From NCBI GenBank assembly GCA_039920645.1, contig JBDSDI010000032.1:1-7366 (forward strand): DNA of 7,366 nt, in the 5' to 3' direction. The notes below the pieces were generated by a model. The model made no database searches. It was not told the DNA's origin and saw only the letters and a list, made by a program, of their open reading frames with translations. The stretch comes from CAMCVE01 sp039920645. GTDB taxonomy: Bacteria > Bdellovibrionota > UBA2428. Both the position numbers and the translations under genes were made by a program. Positions 1 through 6,437 of this stretch are shown here, piece after piece (position 1 is the stretch's first letter; each line of letters starts with the position of its first letter).

Positions 1-164
1 GCGCCCTGAATAGCAGCCATGCCGATCATGATGAAGACGCCGATCCAAAGTTTTGAGCTCTTGGCAGGCTTGAGTTGCGTTTTTTGAGAGAGTTTCCACG
101 CGAAAAACCACGAAACCAGCGTAAGAACGACATCCGTGGCCAAAGTCCAAAATTCCCGGATCAT
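1..164 (-). CDS. Small integral membrane protein, N-terminal part only
   Basis: The minus strand reads from an ATG at 164 with no stop to the window edge, giving 54 residues that begin MIREFWTLATDVVLTLVSWF. A hydrophobic stretch at about residues 5-22 is followed by a short basic loop (SQKTQLKPAKSSK) and a second hydrophobic stretch starting LWIGVFIMIGM. This is the pattern of a polytopic inner-membrane protein with the first loop in the cytoplasm. The opening, with an acidic residue in the first helix and an FAW end, reminds me of the DUF6962-type small membrane proteins, but that is a guess. The gene is truncated by the window, so its function cannot be stated. It is divergent from tex. There is no clear Shine-Dalgarno sequence; only GGGG lies just upstream of the ATG. 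Confidence 0.7.
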   Translation of the reverse strand, partial: MIREFWTLATDVVLTLVSWFFAWKLSQKTQLKPAKSSKLWIGVFIMIGMAAIQG

Positions 165-173
165 TTCGCCCCG

Positions 174-202
174 ATCCTAAGGGTTTGGCGCAGGACATAC
201 AA
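174..202 (-). promoter_or_regulatory. Weak candidate sigma70 promoter for the leftward membrane protein
   Basis: On the minus strand TTGTAT (197-202) and TAGGAT (174-179) are separated by exactly 17 bp. They match 3 of 6 and 4 of 6 positions of the sigma70 consensus. Transcription would start about 165-168, almost at the ATG at 164, so the mRNA would be nearly leaderless. The match is modest and could be chance in a 110-bp spacer. Confidence 0.22.
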
Positions 203-234
203 GCGCTTTGAACGCGGAGCTTCCAGATCATGAC

Positions 235-263
235 TTGATTTCCGGCCCGACCCCCCACATGAT
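235..263 (+). promoter_or_regulatory. Candidate sigma70 promoter for tex
   Basis: TTGATT (235-240) and CATGAT (258-263) are 17 bp apart, each matching 4 of 6 consensus bases. The predicted start is about 269-272, only a few bases before the tex ATG at 275. That would fit the lack of any purine-rich ribosome binding site there: the sequence before the ATG is TCTCCTCTTT. This is inferred from pattern matching only. Confidence 0.3.
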
Positions 264-274
264 GTCTCCTCTTT

Positions 275-2671
275 ATGACGACAGCTGTAGCTTTTCCCCT
301 GACCAAAGAATTCTTCTCCTGGTTCTCGCCCAAGCATCCTGGCATTAATGCCCGCTCGGTCGAGGTCGTATCCGCGCTCGTCGCCGAAGGTTCGACGGTT
401 CCGTTTATGGCTCGCTACCGCAAAGAGCAGACCGGCAATCTCGACGAAGTTCAGATTCAAGCCGTCATCGACGGCGTCGATCTTTGGAAAGAACTTCTCA
501 AGCGCCAAGACCACATTCTCAAAGAAATCGAAAAACAAGAGAAGCTCACCGACGCGTTGAAGTCCCGTATTCTTGCCTGCTTCGATCTCGATCTTTTGGA
601 AGATATCTACCTGCCGTTCAAGCTCAAGCGCAAAACCAAGGCGATGATCGCCAAGGAAGCCGGTCTTGAGCCCCTCGCGCTGGGCGTCTGGCAAGCGTGG
701 AAGGGCGAAGCACCCGCGCCCGCAGGTACGCTCGAGTTGCGCGCCGCCGCGTTTGTCGATGCCGCAAAAAAACTTCCCGATGTCGCCGCAGTGATTCAAG
801 GCGTGAGCGATATCCTCATCGAAAAGATCGCCGAGGATATGGAACTTCGGGTCTACTGCCGTGACACGCTCTGGAAGGAAGCCTTCCTGAAGAGCACCAA
901 GGGTGCGAAGGCAAAAACCCCGAGCAAATTCGACAAGTACTTCGACTACTCCGAGTCGCTCCAAAGCCTCTTGAGAATCGAAGCGTCGCATCGCTATCTC
1001 GCCATGCGACGCGGATGGATGGAAGAAGAGCTGAGCCTCTCCCTAAGTGGAGCGCCCGGTGCGGAAGACGTCGTCGAAGCGCGTATTCTCGAGCATATTC
1101 AGTCCAAAGTCGCTCCGCGCGTGACGACGGTCGAGCCTACGCTGCTGGCGAAAGCGATTCGTCTCGCTTACCGCGGTTATATTCTCACGAGTCTCTCGAA
1201 TGAGATCCACAAGAATCTTAAAGACTCCTCGGACACCGAAGCGATCAAAGTCTTTTCGAACAACGTTCGCCAAGTTCTCATGTCGCCTCCGCTCGGATCG
1301 AAGACTGTCGTGGCACTCGATCCCGGCATCCGCACGGGCGTGAAGGTCGCGATCGTCGACGAGACCGGTAGCTTCAAGGATCACACCGTCATGTATCTCC
1401 AGCACGACACTCAGAAAGCGCAGTCGCTCGTCATGCTGCTTTCGATGATCAAGAAGTTCAAGGCTGCGGTTATCGCCGTCGGCAACGGAACGGCAGGTCG
1501 CGAAACCGAGATCTTCGTGCGCCAGTCGCTCAAGGGTTCCGAGTTCGCGAAGATCCCCGTCGTGATGGTCAACGAATCGGGTGCCAGCATCTACAGCGCG
1601 TCGGAAGTGGCGCGTAAGGAATTTCCCGATCTCGACATCACCGTGCGTGGCGCGATCTCGATCGGTCGTCGTCTCCAGGATCCGCTTGCCGAGCTCGTGA
1701 AGATCGATCCGAAGTCCATCGGCGTTGGTCAGTACCAACATGACGTCTCGCAGCCCGCGCTCAAAAAATCCATCGAAGCGGTCGTAGATTCCTGCGTGAA
1801 CCAAGTCGGCGTCAACCTCAACACCGCGTCCGAGTATTTGCTCGCACGCGTGTCGGGTATCGGTCCGGCACTCGCCAAAGGCATCGTGAAGTTCCGCGAG
1901 GACAAGGGACTCTTCAAGTCGCGCAAGGAACTGCTCTCGGTTCCGCGTCTCAGCGAGAAAATTTTCGAGCAAGCGGCGGGTTTTTTGCGCGTGCCCGAAT
2001 CCTCGAACCCGCTCGACAACACCGGCGTTCACCCGGAGCGCTACGCTGTTCTAGAAAAATACGCGACGCAAATGGGCGTGGGCCTGTCGGATCTTGTCGG
2101 CGTGACCGGCGTTTCGAAACTTAAGACCGTGGCGAAGCAGTTCAAAGAAGAAGTCGGCGAGTTTTCTTTCAAAGACATCATGGGCGAGCTCGAAAAGCCC
2201 GGACGCGATCCGCGCGAATCCTTCGAATCGGTCGAGTTCCGCGAAGACATCATGGAACTGAAAGACTTGAAGCCCGATATGATGTGCCCCGGCGTCGTGA
2301 CGAATGTTACGAACTTCGGCGCTTTCGTCGATATCGGCGTCCATCAGGACGGACTCGTTCATATCTCACAGCTCTCGGATAACTTTGTGAAAGATCCGAA
2401 AGACGTCGTCCAGCCCGGACAGCGCGTGACGGTGAAGGTGCTTTCTGTCGACCTCTCGAAGAATCAGATTGCGCTCTCGATGAAGACCGGTGCGCAGGCC
2501 GCTCGTCCGGCGCCCGGCGATCGGCCACAGCAGCACCAGCAAGGTGGAGGAGCTCGCCCGCTGCATCCGGGAGGGGCGCGTCCTCAAGGCGGAAGCGGGT
2601 CGCGCCCTCGTCAGGACGACGATTTCGCAAACAACCCCTTCGCGAAACTCGCGGGACTCATCAAAAAGTAG
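275..2671 (+). CDS. tex: Tex, S1-domain RNA-binding transcription accessory protein
   Basis: This 798-residue cytoplasmic nucleic-acid-binding protein of the Tex family is linked in other bacteria to transcription and RNA stability. The order of domains is complete: a helical Tex_N region (about 5-200); a central helical core; a YqgF/RNase H-like fold (about 343-465) starting VVALDPGIRTG; a helix-hairpin-helix region (about 510-570) containing NTASEYLLARVSGIGPALAKG; and an S1 domain (about 668-737) with PGVVTNVTNFGAFVDIG and DGLVHISQLS. Length is close to the usual 770-790 plus a tail. The tail (741-786) is rich in G, P, R and Q and ends NNPFAKLAGLIKK. The ATG at 275 gives the expected Tex N-terminus, although no Shine-Dalgarno sequence precedes it; two ATGs at 259 and 262 are out of frame. 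The gene converges on the TetR gene with 2 bp between stops, so the two transcripts probably overlap at their 3' ends. The family assignment is very secure. Confidence 0.97.
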   Translation: MTTAVAFPLTKEFFSWFSPKHPGINARSVEVVSALVAEGSTVPFMARYRKEQTGNLDEVQIQAVIDGVDLWKELLKRQDHILKEIEKQEKLTDALKSRILACFDLDLLEDIYLPFKLKRKTKAMIAKEAGLEPLALGVWQAWKGEAPAPAGTLELRAAAFVDAAKKLPDVAAVIQGVSDILIEKIAEDMELRVYCRDTLWKEAFLKSTKGAKAKTPSKFDKYFDYSESLQSLLRIEASHRYLAMRRGWMEEELSLSLSGAPGAEDVVEARILEHIQSKVAPRVTTVEPTLLAKAIRLAYRGYILTSLSNEIHKNLKDSSDTEAIKVFSNNVRQVLMSPPLGSKTVVALDPGIRTGVKVAIVDETGSFKDHTVMYLQHDTQKAQSLVMLLSMIKKFKAAVIAVGNGTAGRETEIFVRQSLKGSEFAKIPVVMVNESGASIYSASEVARKEFPDLDITVRGAISIGRRLQDPLAELVKIDPKSIGVGQYQHDVSQPALKKSIEAVVDSCVNQVGVNLNTASEYLLARVSGIGPALAKGIVKFREDKGLFKSRKELLSVPRLSEKIFEQAAGFLRVPESSNPLDNTGVHPERYAVLEKYATQMGVGLSDLVGVTGVSKLKTVAKQFKEEVGEFSFKDIMGELEKPGRDPRESFESVEFREDIMELKDLKPDMMCPGVVTNVTNFGAFVDIGVHQDGLVHISQLSDNFVKDPKDVVQPGQRVTVKVLSVDLSKNQIALSMKTGAQAARPAPGDRPQQHQQGGGARPLHPGGARPQGGSGSRPRQDDDFANNPFAKLAGLIKK

Positions 2672-2673
2672 AT

Positions 2674-3261
2674 TTAAAGATTCGCGAAAAAATTCCTAAA
2701 GGTCGAACCGACAACCTTCAAGTAATTATCGCGCGGAACCTTACCCTTCAGGTCGCCCGAGATCCATTTGTGGCAAAGGCCCATCTTAAGCGATGAGAGA
2801 ATCTCAGTGTAGATTTCGGCATCGCTCTGACTCAGCTTGAAGGTCTCGCGAATCTGGTAGATCTTCGCCTGGCGGTACTCGTTTTCAACTTTCTCGATCG
2901 CCTTACCGAGGCTGGTCGGAGTTCCTTTGTAGCGATAGTAGATCGCGATGATCTCGGGATTTTGCTCGGCGAAGTTAAGAGCGTTTTCGAGGCGCACGAT
3001 TTCGTCGTCGCGAAAAAATTCAATGTTCGTTGGTTTTACGACGGTGTCGAGTTGCGCGAGGAGTTTGCCGAAGTGTTCCACCGCAAATCCGGAGAGCGCC
3101 TCTTTCGATCCGCCGATGTACTTGTAAACCCAGGGACGTGAAACTTGTGCCGCACGCGCGAGGCGCGACGGCGAGAGATTTTCGAATCCAAAGCGCACCA
3201 CGATGCTGAGGATGCTCTTCGCGACCCGATCGAGTTTTTTTTGTTTGTCTTCGCCGCTCAC
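2674..3261 (-). CDS. TetR/AcrR-family transcriptional regulator
   Basis: This 195-residue protein is predicted to be a ligand-responsive DNA-binding repressor acting as a dimer. Residues 10-55 form the TetR N-terminal domain. The helix-turn-helix lies at about 29-50 (LSPSRLARAAQVSRPWVYKYIGG), with the SRPWVYKY recognition helix and the following GSKEAL typical of the family. The rest is all-helical with no recognisable ligand-pocket signature, as is normal for TetR C-terminal domains, so the inducer is unknown. The start is a GTG at 3259-3261. An in-frame TAA three codons upstream rules out a longer form, and no ATG start lies near enough to keep the HTH domain whole. A weak TGAG is the only ribosome-binding candidate. 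It is divergent from the FKBP-aminopeptidase pair across 102 bp. Control of its own gene and of that pair is plausible, but I could not find a clean operator palindrome. Confidence 0.9.
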   Translation of the reverse strand: MSGEDKQKKLDRVAKSILSIVVRFGFENLSPSRLARAAQVSRPWVYKYIGGSKEALSGFAVEHFGKLLAQLDTVVKPTNIEFFRDDEIVRLENALNFAEQNPEIIAIYYRYKGTPTSLGKAIEKVENEYRQAKIYQIRETFKLSQSDAEIYTEILSSLKMGLCHKWISGDLKGKVPRDNYLKVVGSTFRNFFANL

Positions 3262-3363
3262 AGACTCAGTTTAAGGCCATCTCGTATTTTAGGAACGGTG
3301 CGGGATCGATTGCATTGCGGTGCGGCGGTTCCAGGAAACTCTTCCATGATAGCCTTTGGAAGC

Positions 3364-3789
3364 ATGAAAAAATTGACGCTATTTGCGCTGATGGGTTGTG
3401 TCCTCTTTCTGGGTGCTTGCATCTTCGGAAAGAAAGACGCGCATTCAGGCGCCGGAGGATCCGTGACGGAACTTAAAATGGAAGATCTCAAACTCGGGAC
3501 GGGTGCGGCGGCTGCGGCCGGACAATCTGTAACCGTGCATTACACCGGTTGGCTCCTCGACGGCACGAAGTTCGATTCGTCCGTGGACCGGAACGAGCCC
3601 TTCGTCTTCGATTTGGGTGCGGGCAACGTCATCAAGGGTTGGGATCAAGGCGTGGTCGGCATGAAAGTCGGCGGTAAACGTAAACTCACCATTCCTTCGT
3701 CTCTCGGTTACGGAGCGCGCGGTGCAGGCGGCGTTATTCCGCCCGATGCGACGCTCGTCTTCGAAGTCGAACTGCTTAAAGTGAACTGA
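3364..3789 (+). CDS. FKBP-type peptidyl-prolyl isomerase, lipoprotein
   Basis: This protein catalyses cis-trans isomerisation of proline peptide bonds, here in the periplasm or at the outer membrane. The 141-residue product starts with a lipoprotein signal (MKK, then hydrophobic residues) and lipobox LGAC with Cys19 as the lipidated residue. Ile at +2 rather than Asp favours outer-membrane sorting. After a short Gly/Ser linker, residues 35-141 form one FKBP domain. The residues equivalent to the FKBP12 active site are present: Tyr60 (VHYTG), Phe70-Asp71, Phe80, Val89-Ile90, Trp93 (VIKGWDQG), Tyr116 and Phe133 (TLVFEVELL). An active enzyme is therefore expected. The start at 3364 gives the canonical signal peptide but only GGA three bases upstream. 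An in-frame ATG at 3346 (six extra residues, MIAFGS) has a better spaced AGGA at 3333-3336 and cannot be excluded. The aminopeptidase gene follows after 20 bp, suggesting one operon. Confidence 0.93.
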   Translation: MKKLTLFALMGCVLFLGACIFGKKDAHSGAGGSVTELKMEDLKLGTGAAAAAGQSVTVHYTGWLLDGTKFDSSVDRNEPFVFDLGAGNVIKGWDQGVVGMKVGGKRKLTIPSSLGYGARGAGGVIPPDATLVFEVELLKVN

Positions 3790-3809
3790 AAAATATCCTT
3801 GGGGGAAAT

Positions 3810-5057
3810 ATGAAAACGAAAACATTAAGGTATTCCGGCGTCGCTTTTCTTCTCGCAACTGCAAGTCCGTCTTTCGCGTCTCAGGCATTGATGCCTGTGC
3901 GCACACCTGCGATCGTCTCCAGCGAGATTCTCGATCTCTTGGGTATTCCTGCGGAGAAGAGCGATAAAGCGCTCGGCCTCTCTTACGCCGAACTTCGTCC
4001 GGAACAAGCGGCGGCGATCGGTCACTACATGCACGCCAACGGACGGTGCGGTGGTTTTGAAGCGCTTGCGGCATCCATTGAGAGCGACGCGGCCTTTGCT
4101 GAGCTCATGCAACCTCTCAAAAAAGCCGAGACCTCGCGGGCGCTCTTCGCAACTCATCTCACGTCGCTGAATGCGGCTCCCGTGGTTGCTCGCCAGGATC
4201 TCCTCCAGGCTTTCGACGATGTCTCGGCCGAGAAGCAGCAGGCGTGGGTCCAGTTTCTTTCGTCCTTTCCCTCGCGCTACCACAATACGTCGGACCCGAA
4301 TGTTCACGTTCGCGCGATTCAAGCCCGTCTCGAAGAGATCGCGAAGACTTCTAAGCTTCCGATCACGATCGAGCTCATTTCGCACCAGCGCACGCCTCAG
4401 AAATCCATACGCGCGCGTATCCTCGGCTCGAAGCGTCCCACGGAAATCGTGGTCATCGGCGGTCACCTTGATTCCATCTCCGGATGGTTCGGTCGCGAAG
4501 CCGCTCCCGGCGCCGACGACAATGCCTCGGGTTCCGCGAACATCCTCGAGTCCTTCCGCCTTCTTTCGCAGATGGCTCAACCCGATCGCACGATTGAGTT
4601 CTACTGGTACGCTGCCGAAGAGATCGGCCTTGTGGGCTCGGCTGAAATCGCGCGCGATGCGAAGGCGGCCAACAAAGATATCGTTGGCGCGCTTCAGCTC
4701 GACATGACCCTGCACCCCGGGGACGGTCCTTTCACCCTCGCTTCGATGGAAGATTTCACAAGCCCTTGGCTCCGAGATCTTCTCGTCCAGATCAATAGCG
4801 CTTACGCACTCGGCGCGAAGATCGTCGGCGACAAGTGCAACTACGGTTGTAGCGACCATGCCTCGTGGTATCAGAACGGTTACCCGACTGTGATGCCTTT
4901 CGAGTCGAGCTTCGACAACATGAATCACGAAATCCACACGCCCCGCGACGTGATCAACAGTGCTTCGAACTTCCAGCACTCGGCGCTCTTCACCAAGATC
5001 GCCATGGCATTTGCATGGGAACTCGCGAACTCCGATCGTCGCGAACCTAAGCTCTAA
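3810..5057 (+). CDS. Secreted M28-family zinc aminopeptidase
   Basis: This 415-residue enzyme should remove N-terminal amino acids from peptides using two zinc ions, outside the cytoplasm. The Sec signal (residues 1-23, likely cut after SFA) is followed by a propeptide-like region (about 24-140) containing RCGGF at 79-83. The peptidase domain follows. Metal and catalytic residues of the Vibrio proteolyticus leucyl aminopeptidase type are all visible: His219 (GGHLDS), Asp236 bridging (GADDNASG), Glu270 as general base with Glu271 (YAAEE), Asp298 (QLDMT) and His376 (EIHT). Cys343 and Cys347 just before SDHASW match the disulfide pair of that enzyme. The spacing between these residues is almost the same as I recall for that enzyme, so an active aminopeptidase is expected. 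The start is supported by GGGGGA a few bases upstream and by the signal peptide. It is probably co-transcribed with the FKBP lipoprotein gene, and its end is marked by the hairpin at 5075-5129. Exact residue preference cannot be read from the sequence. Confidence 0.93.
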   Translation: MKTKTLRYSGVAFLLATASPSFASQALMPVRTPAIVSSEILDLLGIPAEKSDKALGLSYAELRPEQAAAIGHYMHANGRCGGFEALAASIESDAAFAELMQPLKKAETSRALFATHLTSLNAAPVVARQDLLQAFDDVSAEKQQAWVQFLSSFPSRYHNTSDPNVHVRAIQARLEEIAKTSKLPITIELISHQRTPQKSIRARILGSKRPTEIVVIGGHLDSISGWFGREAAPGADDNASGSANILESFRLLSQMAQPDRTIEFYWYAAEEIGLVGSAEIARDAKAANKDIVGALQLDMTLHPGDGPFTLASMEDFTSPWLRDLLVQINSAYALGAKIVGDKCNYGCSDHASWYQNGYPTVMPFESSFDNMNHEIHTPRDVINSASNFQHSALFTKIAMAFAWELANSDRREPKL

Positions 5058-5074
5058 GCTGAGATCTCTGCTTC

Positions 5075-5129
5075 AAATGCACGAAGGGCCCGAGTCACCA
5101 GTAAGATGACTCGGGCCCTTCGTGCATTT
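5075..5129. terminator. Bidirectional intrinsic terminator, perfect 23-bp stem
   Basis: Arms 5075-5097 and 5107-5129 are perfect reverse complements around a 9-base loop (CCAGTAAGA). The core contains GGGCCCGAGTCA, and the arms end in AAATGC/GCATTT, so each strand leaves a short T run after the GC-rich stem (TTTT on plus at 5127-5130, TTT on minus). It lies in the 100-bp gap between the stops of the converging aminopeptidase and nuclease-like genes and would serve both. Confidence 0.88.
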
Positions 5130-5157
5130 TAGGAACAAGAACGATCGTTCGAAAAAT

Positions 5158-6261
5158 TTAGAGGGAGAGCGTCAGCGTGAGAGGAAGGTGGTCGGAGTAT
5201 CCGGTGCCTTGCTCGGCGTTGTAGCGGAAAGGAATGAAGGTCTTCTCGATGGAACCGTCGCGACGGCGGTACTCGTTCACGCGGAGCGCGAATTCAGGAG
5301 CGTAAACGTCGAGATCGTTCCAATCGATCTTCATTTGGGTTTCGGTCTTCAGGATGTAAGCGCGATCCAGGAAACTCCAACCGCCGCGGAACCAGTGCGA
5401 GCCGGGCATGGTCGTCTTGACGGTGCCGTTAGTGACACGCTCTTCCACGCCGTCAACGAAGTCTTTGTTCAGAACTTCGCCGATGGGTCCTTTGATCTCT
5501 TCGAGAAGGCTGTTGAAGTCGCCCATTGCCAAAACGGATTCGCCACGTGCTCCAGCAGCGCGGGCATACTTAACGAGAGTCTCAGCGGCCGCGATGCGGT
5601 TCGCGCCGGGGTTACCTTGCGAAGGCCAGTGGTTCGCGAAGACGGTGAGCTTCTTGGAACCGACTTTGAAAGTCGCTTCCAGGATGTCGCGGGTCGCATG
5701 AGCTTCTTTACCATTCAAATCGGGGAGAGCGATGCGGTGACTCGTTGTCGCTTCGAGGGGAAGCTTGGAGAGGATCGCCGTGTCGATGCCACGAGAATCG
5801 GGGCCTTCGATCAAGATGATTTCATTGTAACCTTTGTTGCGAAGGCCGTTGCGTTGCAGGTCTTGGAGAACTGCGAAGTTCTCGACTTCTTCGAAGATGA
5901 TGACGTCGGGGCCAGTGCCGCCGAAAGAACTGGTGATGACGGAAGCGATGTTGGTAATTTTCGATTGAAGAGTTTTGGGACTCCAGTCGAGCTCAAGGCA
6001 TTCGCGCTTGAAGGTCGGGTTCGTTTCTTTAGCGCAAGCGGCTTTGACGCGGGGATCGGACTTCTTGGTGCTGAGAGGAAGGTAAGCCCAGTCCTCTTTG
6101 CCGTCGTCGTGAACGGTGTCGAAGAGGTTCTCGACGTTGTACTCCATCACCTTGATGGTGCTGCGAGCAGTTTCGATGTCGTTAGCTCGTGCAGCGAATG
6201 CCATGACCGAAAGACCTAAGAGAGTAATGGATTTAAGAACGTTGTTGGAGCGTTGGTTCAT
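5158..6261 (-). CDS. Secreted endonuclease/exonuclease/phosphatase (EEP) family protein
   Basis: This 367-residue enzyme belongs to the DNase I-like metal-dependent fold, which cleaves phosphodiester or phosphate-ester bonds. A Sec signal with basic N-terminus and hydrophobic core likely ends at ARA (residues 24-26). The EEP motifs then appear in order: Asn42 (YNVENLFD), Glu125 (IIFEEVEN), RGID with Asp160, Asn210-His211 (ANHWPSQGN), Asp248 and Asn250 (GDFNS), and the C-terminal SDHLPL with Asp357 and His358. All catalytic positions are kept, so activity is expected. Cys75 and Cys88 flank an insertion before LDW and could form a disulfide in the periplasm. Whether the substrate is DNA, RNA or another phosphoester cannot be told from sequence, since the fold also covers phosphatases and sphingomyelinases. 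AAGGGG about 9 bases before the ATG supports the start. The gene shares its terminator with the converging aminopeptidase gene and is divergent from rluF. Confidence 0.92.
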   Translation of the reverse strand: MNQRSNNVLKSITLLGLSVMAFAARANDIETARSTIKVMEYNVENLFDTVHDDGKEDWAYLPLSTKKSDPRVKAACAKETNPTFKRECLELDWSPKTLQSKITNIASVITSSFGGTGPDVIIFEEVENFAVLQDLQRNGLRNKGYNEIILIEGPDSRGIDTAILSKLPLEATTSHRIALPDLNGKEAHATRDILEATFKVGSKKLTVFANHWPSQGNPGANRIAAAETLVKYARAAGARGESVLAMGDFNSLLEEIKGPIGEVLNKDFVDGVEERVTNGTVKTTMPGSHWFRGGWSFLDRAYILKTETQMKIDWNDLDVYAPEFALRVNEYRRRDGSIEKTFIPFRYNAEQGTGYSDHLPLTLTLSL

Positions 6262-6328
6262 GATTCAGGACCCCTTCCTCGTGCGTTGACTGGGGCCACA
6301 TTGTTAAATATTTCTTTGCTAATCAATA

Positions 6329-6370
6329 AAAAAAACAAATGCTTCGACACATTTCAGCATTTTTATTTTT
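6329..6370. repeat. AT-rich imperfect inverted repeat in the divergent spacer
   Basis: AAATGCT (6337-6343) and AGCATTT (6356-6362) pair perfectly around a 12-base loop. Outward, the flanking A run and T run extend the pairing to 6329 and 6370 with two mismatches (C6336/T6363 and A6334/A6365). The A tract before and T tract after give it a terminator-like look on both strands, yet no gene ends here. It may be a cruciform, an insulator between divergent promoters, or just a by-product of A and T tracts. Confidence 0.4.
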
Positions 6371-6381
6371 CGTTATATAAT
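6353..6381 (+). promoter_or_regulatory. Candidate promoter for rluF with perfect -10 box
   Basis: TATAAT at 6376-6381 matches the sigma70 -10 consensus exactly. The hexamer 17 bp upstream (TTCAGC, 6353-6358) matches the -35 consensus in only 3 positions, and it lies in the right arm of the inverted repeat. A start near 6388 would give a leader of about 50 bases. The surrounding AT-rich sequence could act as an UP element. No convincing matching promoter was found for the leftward EEP gene in the same spacer. Confidence 0.45.
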
Positions 6382-6437
6382 AAATACTTAGGATTTTACT
6401 CGCAGAGTCATTCTCCCGCTGTTAAGACGATTTCAGA

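Noticed and set aside
161..991. Open frame of 276 codons on the minus strand across the start of tex
   Set aside because: It is antisense to a clear Tex coding region, has no recognisable domain, and its length is explained by the codon bias of the real gene.
1043..2032. Open frame of 329 codons on the minus strand within tex
   Set aside because: It lies wholly antisense to the YqgF and helix-hairpin-helix region of Tex. The product is rich in Arg, Asp, His and Glu with no known motif, as expected of a mirror frame.
2676..2700. TTCGCGAA palindrome near the tex/TetR junction as a terminator
   Set aside because: It is an 8-base palindrome with no loop and lies in the end of the TetR coding sequence, so it cannot form a stable terminator stem.
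3145..3363. Longer N-terminus for the FKBP protein from an ATG at 3145
   Set aside because: It would overlap the TetR coding region and bury the signal peptide and lipobox inside the protein. The lipoprotein start at 3364, or 3346, is far better.
3825..4979. Open frame of 384 codons on the minus strand within the aminopeptidase gene
   Set aside because: The plus strand here encodes all M28 zinc ligands in order, while the minus frame shows no domain or start signal.
5122..6219. Open frame of 365 codons on the plus strand opposite the EEP gene
   Set aside because: It begins inside the terminator hairpin and has no signature, whereas the minus strand holds every EEP motif and a signal peptide.
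6286..6314. TTGACT on the plus strand with a possible -10 at 6309-6314 as a small RNA promoter
   Set aside because: The -10 (TATTTC) matches only 3 of 6 bases and transcription would run into the hairpin within about 10 bases, leaving no room for an RNA.
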